Of a DNA stretch of 12,557 nucleotides, positions 1 through 9,400 are shown in pieces. Position 1 is the first letter of the stretch, and the number at the start of each line of letters is the position of its first letter. The position numbers were made by a program, and so were the translations under genes. Under the pieces are notes generated by a model that saw only the letters and a program-made list of their open reading frames with translations, made no database searches and had not been told where the DNA came from. The DNA is from Cephalothrix spiralis (lineage: Eukaryota > Nemertea > Palaeonemertea > Archinemertea > Cephalotrichidae). The DNA lies in the NCBI GenBank assembly GCA_032353305.1, contig JAUCNG010254409.1, positions 1 to 12,557 of the forward strand, written 5' to 3'.

Positions 1-14
1 AATATTACTAAATA

Positions 15-162
15 CAACAATCATGCTGTATTGAGTATACCCTAAGAATCTAACACTTGTTAGTTATCCACACTTGCTATAACTGAATTCAACTATCATG
101 ATGTATTGAGTATACCTGAAGTATCTAACACTTATAGTTTATGTACGCTTGATATAGGTCAT
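15..162. repeat. Imperfect 75-bp tandem duplication
   Basis: Two copies begin at 15 (CAACAATCATGCTGTATTGA) and at 90 (CAACTATCATGATGTATTGA), a period of 75 bp. Both continue with GAGTATACC and CTAACACTT. The repeat lies in the intron just downstream of the last visible exon on the minus strand. No coding signal is visible in bases 1-208. Confidence 0.75.
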
Positions 163-208
163 ATTTAGAGATAGGCCCTAATAATTAGAGGATGTGGGAT
201 ATTCTTAC

Positions 209-433
209 CGCATGTAGTTTTCCTGTACTCGTCGAAGTCGTCATTCGGTGATGATGTTACACCATGTTTAATGGCCCAGCATTCTTTTTGGATTCGGTTG
301 AAAGCAAATCCATCACATTCTGGATATTTGTCACATTCCTTCTTGCACAATGTCAGGTCATTTGTTCCATTAAAGAACTCCGCATTGTATATATATGCTT
401 GTGTATTTGGAATCTTTTTGTAGCATGCTCCAA
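209..433 (-). CDS. Exon 12 (last visible): PAN/apple domain
   Basis: On the minus strand this exon follows an acceptor reading AATCAG at 434-439 and ends at donor GTAAGA (intron from 208). It is 225 nt, entered and left in phase 1, so it is a symmetric domain cassette. The translation starts LGACYKKIPN and contains LCKKECDKYPECDGFAF, then ECWAIKHG and DEYRKTTC. The spacing C-x3-C-x5-C-x-GFAF followed by a CW pair and a final Cys is the PAN/apple fold pattern known from plasma kallikrein-type and many invertebrate surface proteins. One sequon (NGT) is present. PAN domains bind proteins or carbohydrates; the ligand here cannot be inferred. The open phase-1 end shows that the protein continues beyond the window. 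Confidence 0.85.
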
Positions 434-3400
434 CTGATTAATATTAAATGAGAAAATTCGTTAAATATTTTTTTAACGCACGTGCTCTATTCCAACTGAT
501 CCCAACTGGGATGTGGTGATTTAGCAAAAAATAGGCAAAACCAAAAAATATTATACTGATTCTAGTATAGTGAATATCAATAATGGGAAAGCGAACCAGA
601 GGTTTTTTTCGGCCATAGATAAAATGTATGCGCTGCTGGGAAAAAATATTGCAGTAACGGTGCAATTTGGTCTAGGTGCGATCAAGGTCTCATAGTAAAG
701 AGTACTACGCAACTTAAAAACCTTACAAGAAAAGAAGAGATTTATATAAATAGACTAAGAGTGGACTTTTTACTCAATAGCCAACTTTACGCTCACAATT
801 TTGTAGGGATTAATAGCCCAAACTGTGCGTCGTTTCCTTATTCAGTGTCGCAACCCGATCCATAGAACAAATATTACCAACCTGCTCTCTTCCATACAAG
901 AATAAGAAGTTCTTAATATCTATAATAGACTACGACTAAAAGAAAAAATATCCTTCCTTCTTTTCGGCCAAAATACATTAGACAAAGAAACAAATTCTAA
1001 AATTATTAAATTGACCGCTAAGTCTTTCTACCTATAAACTGATTTGAGTAAAAATAAATAATAATCCCTTTAAGGCCAGCCCCCCTCCCAGAAACCGCAC
1101 TTACATCGCCTGGTGCATGACTGTATCCAGTTGAAATTTGTTTTCATCATTAAAAATACAGAGATACCGGCTAAAGTTATACCTTATTTAGATGTTTTGA
1201 TTTATATTTACCAACTAAAGATTCACTAGAAGGATCTTACAAATATTGCCAGTTGGGGTAAATACGTTCTTAACATATGGTAGAATCATTAAACTAACCT
1301 CAGATAAACCCCAAAGCTAAAGATGATAGACCTCTGCACTATGAGACCTTGGTGCGACGCGATGAATTTCCAAAAATGGCTTAAAACCTGAAAATTTCTT
1401 TGTGCATAAAACTTCTATTTATTTCTGATAAGATATACTTACGTGAGTCCTGAACTAACGGCTGGTAAGTAACACAAGGGTATATGAAATCCGCTAACTC
1501 ACTTTTCCAAAATTGTACGTTATCCGTATCGTTTTGAATAAGTTTTACATTGATTGGGAATTTCTTCGTTACTTGAAGCAAAACGTTTGTAACCCTAACC
1601 TAAAAAGAATAAAGTTAGAGGTTTAAATCAGTTTTGTTCCCTTCGAGACCAAACACATGGAAATGGTTATTTATCATTTTTCCTGCCGCTTAATTAGTAG
1701 ACCCTAGTTTGATGAACATGTATTTCACGAACTAATCCTCAAGAATATTTTCCCTGACTTTTCCCCGACATTCATCAAAATTTGAAGAAAAAAATGCTTT
1801 TCCCGGAACTTGAACAAAAATATTCCTGACTTTTCCCCGATTTCCTTGTTTTCAGTGGTCACCCTGATATTTCCGCCCACCCGATTATTCGACATAATTA
1901 TACAGTCTATAAGACAGCAATTGGCAGATATTTTATCACAATGATTAAATTGTGATAAAATATTAAAATACTTACATACGAGGCATTGAAAGTGTCTTCG
2001 CCATCTACATAAAGCTCTAACTTTAAAATATCACCGATATCTTTTGAATGATATTTTAGATAATACGCCCTGAAAATATAATAAAACCGGAGCCTTTATC
2101 GAGAATATGTCACTTCTTATATTGTTAGAATTAAACACGGAATTAAAATTGTGTATAACAATCGCATTTATTTTGCAAAACAATTACCACTACTAGTTTA
2201 GTTTCTGCAATATATGCCCATCAAGTTTAACAAAAAACAACAACAACAACAACAATTGGTCACGAATTAGTTTTATACTTTGAAGGTAATGAAGAGGGGT
2301 TTACAAAATAACCAACATGCAATAGTTTTTGTCTGGATCATCTTGTGAGTTTTTGTCTGGATTATCATGCAAGTATAAAGTTTGAAATTTTAAAATAACA
2401 TTTTTAAAAGGCGTGTTCCAAAATGATTAACATACCTGTTTGGAGCTAAATTTTCCGTGCTATAAAGTATTTTTCCCGTTCTGTTAGCAGCCCCGTAAAG
2501 TTGAATAAATAAAGGACTCGTTGTTAGAGAATCTGCTACTTTTGACATCATTATTTCGATTGCATAGACATTTTCTGAAATTATATTTTCCATATAAGCA
2601 AGAATAATAAAAGATCCAGGGAACCCTTATCAATTACATTATTACGGCATTGGTATTTAGAAAAAGCATTTTGGAAGAAACGAGGATGATATTGATGTGG
2701 TATTTAAAAGGTTATACAAAAATGCATCCATATATATAAGTGATCCGCTGTTTGCAGAAATCCAAAGATCTGATGGGCCTGCGGTAATGCGCCACGGCGC
2801 TGTAAGTTGCGGTGTTTATAGCACTCGACCTTCCAGGTCTCGTGCAAATTCTAGTAATGAAATCCGAACCAAACGACTAATCATAAAGTAATATTATAGA
2901 GTTTGACAGAAGTAGAACACCTCATTATCATTCGAAGTTAAATCAAATGTGCATAGAGAACAGTAAAAAAAATAATTAAAATTCATCTCAGAAATAGAAA
3001 TCTCGGAAAATGAGAGTCCATACCTGTGTAATTGTAAGATGTTATGTATTGACGCCTATTATTCAGCCCTACATCAAAGTTAAAGTACAGAGTTTTCACG
3101 TAATCTTGTTTCACGGATACCTAAAACAAAAAGAATATTAATGAGCATTTTCGATCGCTCCGCAATATTTGATTTTTTACTTCACATCTTATTATGCTAA
3201 CTGCATGAGTCTTTTATCATTGACAAAAGATGTCTCATTTTGTAAAGTAAGCACTTTGATTTTGGCTAAGACTAATGAATCGTATATTTTGCGCTATTTT
3301 TGAGATTGAAAAAAAATACTACAAAATGGAATGTGGTGTCGAGCCTGGGTTTAGATTCCAGATCCCCCGGTATACGAGCCCAATTCTCTACCGCTGCAAC

Positions 3401-6400
3401 CATCCGTATTGTTAGATTTGTCAGAACTATTTATTAATGCGTGTTTAACTACGCAAGAAAAAAAAAGATTAACACTCTATTTTTTGCCAAGACGATGCAA
3501 TGTGTGGGAACTTAGTATCTTTTATCATACTAAAAAGTTGACTGTTAATGTTTAATGAGTTTTAATTTAATTAGTAAAACTTACAAATGGTATGAACCAA
3601 TCTTGTCCCTGTGTTCTGGAACCAAGGATTAGAGTCACGCTTGTCAATTTACCAAGAATAACACGTGATCTAACAGTGAACCGCTGGGTCCTGTAAAGAA
3701 AATAAACACCAACAAGTTGGTGAATTGTACATGTTGACAAAACAGTCGATCAGAAAACAAAATTCCATGACATTTCCATGAGTTTTCCCTGACATATGAA
3801 GCAAATTTCTAGTCGCGATATCTTGAAAAAGTCTAGATGACAGTCAGCTAGTTGCTACATTTTTTACAACAAGTGGCGGCAAATATATTTTTGCCCGAAC
3901 GACAATTTTCTCCAAAACTTCAATGATATTTCGAGCTTTTTATTTTGTCTTTCTTCAATTATCCAGGACATTTCTATTACTTTGAGGGTCAATTTTGGAA
4001 TTCCATGACATTTCCATGTATTTCCCACACGGTAATAACCTATTTCTGGGTCCGGCAGCGAGGCGAGGTGAGGATTTAGACCCCTGATTTTGAAACATAA
4101 AATAAATCGTAGAATGTCAAAATGTTGGATACCATCCCCGCCATTTTTAGATCGTTTCACCTTTTTGATTGATAAAGCTGCATCCAAGGTCACATACATC
4201 TTAATAATGCAACTTTTTTTTTACACCGACGTATTCTTTTCAATTGTTGTCGGTGGCAATTTTTAAACCGATATTTTTTGTCCAAAGAGTCCGTCAGCGG
4301 TGGTAAAAAAGATTTACATTAATATTTCAAGATCTCGAAAAAATATGTCGGTTAGGTCCATAAACCAAGGAATAAAAAAAACCTAGTACAAACATTAACG
4401 ACAATTGAATAGTGCAAAATATGATTCAAATACTGAATCACATTTTGCACTATTAAATTGTCGTTCTTTTTCTACTATGTGCAAAATTCGATTCTAACTT
4501 AGAAATATTTTACCTCGTGTAATTCTGAAAGTTGATCCCTGTCAATGGTTGAATACCGCTAGTCCCACCAGTACCATTAATAATCATAAACAAGGTTCCG
4601 AGTAAATTATATTCGGTTGATTGATCATATAAAATAACTTCGTACTCTGCAAATAGACAGAATCGACAATGTTAAAAAAATTAACAATTTCAAAATAAAT
4701 ATTAATCTATTTTTGATGAAAGCAAGATTCATACTGGTGTACCGTACCAAACGCTTTGGTTTGTTTTTGGCTCTCCACAGCGATTGCCCCACCGGCAAGC
4801 TAGCCCTCATCTGCGTCTTCCATTTCCCTAAAGAGTGCGTGAGGTGAATTCCCGGTCTTAATATCGATAGCATGCGTCCACCCAGCGGCAGGATTCTTGC
4901 GCTCGACAGGGAGCTTTCCGACTCGAAAGGGTCGCCGAACGATTACGTGATCACCGAACACGTATCGTGATCACCACTCGATTGGGCAAGCTTAGTAGAG
5001 TTTGTCATGCCAGGCAATGCATGACGTAGTTCTGCGAATTGAAATGGGCTCATCCTACTATAGATGATTGATTAACCCGTTCCAATGAACAGATACTACA
5101 GCTATGTCAGAGATCCGTGGTCTTCCACATGCGGAACGTCGCAACTTTGTCCTCACAGTTCCCCCTCAAAGACAATATCCAATAGTGACTCGTGGAACGG
5201 CGATAACCTCTGAACATATACTACACTTGATCTTAGCCAATAGGCCGATGCGTTGATTTTGGCTTATGTCCATGCCCTGAGTACAACAAGGTTATTTTCA
5301 CGGCTGTATTATGATTTTCCCATTTTAACCCATTACCCCTTGAAGATAAATTAATAATATTAACCTGCAAAAATATTGAACCATTCATGATCAAAATATG
5401 GTGTCTCGAATGAGGCACATGTTTTAAAACCTTTACATAGTTTTTTCCTAACTTCATAAAAGCAGTACGTTTCAAACAAATCTTGACACCAATTATTGCA
5501 TTCTTCAACAGTTGAGTCGTTCTTCGAAGTTAAGACATTATCTTGAGTACAAACAGAAAAATTGCCCGAGGGGACCGAGACTATTTTCGTTGGCCCTGTA
5601 ATTTAATAAAAGGAGAAACGTTACTAAAACAAAGATGGTTAAAAGGAGAACAACAAAATACACGTGTGTTTTGCGGATAACTAGGAAACCACAGAGGGGT
5701 TTCGTACATCCAAGGGCATTTTATTCCATCAAAATAACATACTGGTGAACGCTTACTTGTAGCCTCGGAAAAATATTTTTAAACGTACAGTTAGTTAGGG
5801 TGTTCCGGGCCGCCTTTTATTTAATGAGTTATCATACCAAAGAGATGCGACCTGGTGACAAACCAGTGTATAGGTTGTAGACTCCATCCAACATTTTAGT
5901 ATAATTTTTTTTAAATAGTATTCCGCTTCATCATCTAATTTTGAGAATTTGCAGACCTCTATTTTGGGGGGTTCCGGACCAGAAGCAAAAATCACCCTGC
6001 AATTACTCAAATCTGAATCCAAAATGGTATCAAAATGCATCGGAAGTATTATGTTTCTAATTTTTAACAATTTGACTACTGTTTGAACCCAGGGTACATA
6101 TCGGATATGAGAGAGAATCCACCAGAAAATATCCCCTAAACTCAACTTTTTGTGTTAGGGCCTGATAAATTATTTGTCTCAAAGAGCAAATAGACGGTCC
6201 TGGGTGGCCCAAGAATGGATGAAAATCCTATTATTTACATTAAATGAACCAATATCTTTATTTTGGTATATTACAAGCCATACTTAGGAGATCTTAGGAG
6301 CTTTTTGAAAACCCACTTACTGGGTGGCCCGGAATCCCCCAACCAACATCATCTTTGAAACTCTAAAATAGTCAAAAGGTTATACTATACTATAATCGTC

Positions 6401-9400
6401 ATTAATACTTTGTACCCCCTGGAAATTTCATTTTAAGCGTTATCGAAAAATCGGTACCAGGGTTCGGCGAATAATTGATTATTAAATATTGATTAAAAAT
6501 GAATATATTTTAATATATTTCAATATTTAAGAGACCAGGAAATAGCTTAGTTTGCATTCTAGTCAATAATCAGTCAATGCACGCCAAAAGATATACAGCG
6601 TGTCCGAATAAAATGTGTAACAGCCAGATGACGTCATACTGTGGCTCAATTATTAACATTTTTATAATTGGAAAAAAACTAGAAAAAATGCATTTGAGAG
6701 CATGGTCTACTCTCTCGAATAAAACAGATTTGGTGCAGATCGGTTCATTATACGATGATTCTCCGAAAAAAACCTCTGGTTTCATTTTCCCCACCCTAAA
6801 TCCCATACTAAATCGATCGAGAGAATGCTATTTTCAATCACTCTAAAATTAATCTGGATAATAAATTTAAATAAAATGAATAGTAAAAATCCACAAACAT
6901 TTTTTTCTCCGAGACAGGACGTTCATTTATAATGGGATTTACCTCCTACTGGGGAAGTTTAACTTTTTGGTCCTTTGGGGAAATTGATGTAGCTCAGTAG
7001 ACAGATGAGCACCAAATTTGTTTATTTGAAAGAGAAGAACATGGCCTCAGACCACTATTGCATATCTAGTTGTTAGTTTCGGAGAAATGACCCAGTCGGA
7101 AAAAAATTAATAATTGAAATTAAAATGCACCCCTGATATATGTTGTTGAATAGATAGAATGTATTATCCAATTAATGGATTAATATGTTGTCTACTTTTG
7201 AATAGATAGAATGTATTATCCAATTAATGGATTAATATGTTGTCTACTTTGTGACCGAAATTTGTACGAAGTGTCGTAAAACCAGAGGAGTGACGTCATT
7301 CGTGTGAAAACCCGTCTGATTCGCGATTTCTGCCGAAAAAGCACAAGAAAATCAACATAATTTTTTTAAGAGGCTTTTTCTCAAAACGACTAGGAAGGGC
7401 CTAATGTTTTTTTTGATTTTTTGGGCAGCCAAAGACTTGTCCTACAAAAACATATTAGTGGCAGTCCCATTGAATCGATTTTTCGCGTTTAAAAATTAAT
7501 GGGTACTACATATAGCTAACGTATACTAAATTCAATTGTGGTTTGATGCCACATGTCCTCTCTAGTGATCACTAGCAGCGTTATGCCCAATTCATAATTA
7601 AGTCACAATATGACGTCATCTGGCTGTTATACATTTTATTGGGACATTCTGTATAGTAACCAATACTTACAATTACGGTTTTGCTTTTCACTGCAGTTTA
7701 ACCGAACAACTCCAGAATTGCTGCAACCATGAACGCCGAACTCCCCCATTGGGCAAAACGAAATATCAGATTCGTTCCCGATGCAGTTAACATTACTCAG
7801 AAGAATTGACCGAGGATTATCCATGTCCGAATACGTAGTAGAGATAGTACCAGATTCATAGCCGATTGACCTGTGAAAAGTATACAGACGTACTTAAAAA
7901 ACTGGCAATCTGGATATTAAATGTTTAAAGTCTATCTTCTCAGTACCGTATCCAATGACCTTTGACGTCATGTGTCCATGATCACTTGATAAAAATCAGA
8001 CTCAAGACCAGTTGTAGGAATTGTCCAAAAGATTTGACCTTTGATGTCATGTGACCTTGACCTTGACATGAGATTCAAAAATCATGATCAGATAGTTTGT
8101 CTGTTTTTTTTGTCCATATGACAGACGAATCGCTTTCATTCTTTCAGAGTAGATGCTTAGAAAGCTGTTCTGGACACACAGACGTCAAGACATGTACAAA
8201 GAAATGTACGATAGCCGTCGGCTGACAAGTTAACTAATATACCAGTGAATATACATACTTTTTATTCAAACTTTATTAATTTGAATTCCATTTACAATAA
8301 AGTGCAAGCACTTATCTGTTGTATTTCAAACCAGTATATTATAACTAAATTAATCTTGCTTAAATGACACTTATTCCGATAAAACAGGGATATATGTTTT
8401 CATCTGTCTGAAATACATTTATGTTAGATTTTGCTTGCGTTCTAACGTTCTAACGATTATGCCACCGCACACCAGAAATTTGAAGCGTCGGCGTTCTAAC
8501 GTTCTTGCAATTATGCGAATTAGTGTTGGTTAGGATTACAAGTTTGATGTTTGCTGCGTTCTAACGTTCTAACGGACCAGTGTGCGGTAGGCTTAAGTCA
8601 ACTTAAATGAATTACCTCAGTAACGGTTGGTTGTATGTCATAAATTTAATACAGACATCAAAGAATTTCACAAAAACGTAAAAGACCTCCCTTCCCGACA
8701 GGTTTCGAAGTCATGTTCTATTAACGTACCTGCACGCGACATTAGCAGATCCTGGTGTGAAACCAACAGAACAGACATTTCCCCATTCTTGTATACTTGC
8801 AGCATACACCTCAACTGCTTTAGTAGATTGATTTAAACGAATTTGAGTTATCTCAGTATTGCTAGGAGTAGCTAAAATGTAAAACGATAAATTTTAAGAA
8901 ATTAAGAAAGTTCAAGGAGTTCTGTAATTTAGACAGTTTCATTATAATTATAATTTTCGATTGCGGGCGCGATTTTTTTAACGCGATTTCAAATAAAAAT
9001 TTGAATACCCCTTTAAAAAAAGGTTAAAGGATTTTTTGAAAAATTCCGAGTAGTTTTAATGGATTTTAAGGCGTGATGGAAATTCTGAAATTTCAAGGTC
9101 TATTTTAATATTGTCCCTGCTTCCGGCGAATCGTATATTTCGCGAAGACCAGACATTTTTTTTTTAATTGTAAATTATTTTCAGAAAATTTTGTTATAAA
9201 ATATTTACAATATTTACAGGTAATTAATTAATAATTAAAATTGTGCATATGATTATATTAATACGAAATTACCCCCCCCCCCCCCAATCAAACACCAAAA
9301 TCACTAGATTTTAAAAAAAATTAACTAAAAACTAAGTTCTGATTCTTTGCACAGATTCTGGGCCACGGATCTCCTAAGGTCATCCCAGGCCTGTGAATGC

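Noticed and set aside
2697-2891. 64-codon plus-strand frame in intron 8
   Set aside because: Short, no domain, low-complexity Ser/Arg region from a GC-richer patch. No supporting signals.
3335-3420. tRNA-derived SINE remnant in intron 7
   Set aside because: GCAGCGGTAGAG on the minus strand resembles an A-box region, but the only B-box-like string is on the opposite strand, so no consistent tRNA-like unit can be drawn.
3864-4199. 111-codon open frame on the minus strand
   Set aside because: It crosses the CATGGAAATGTCATGG repeat. The reading frame is explained by the repeat, and exons 6 and 7 already join in phase across it.
5210-5256. Functional U2 snRNA gene
   Set aside because: Only the first ~47 nt match. 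The Sm site and the later stem-loops are absent, and the match sits at the end of a larger flanked insertion.
5795-6145. 116-codon open frame on the minus strand
   Set aside because: It starts inside a non-autonomous repeat and stops at the repeat's inverted end. The translation resembles no transposase or other protein I know, and splicing exon 4 to exon 5 needs no exon here.
6577-6846. Open frame of 89 codons on the plus strand, and its minus-strand counterpart at 6570-6806
   Set aside because: Both begin outside the mariner-type element and run across its inverted end into its interior. No known domain, and no splice signals or codon character typical of the real exons.
6983-7010. Second tRNA-like A box (GTAGCTCAGTAGACAGATGA)
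   Set aside because: It looks like a D-arm but no B box follows at the expected distance. Probably coincidental or a tiny fragment inside the transposon.
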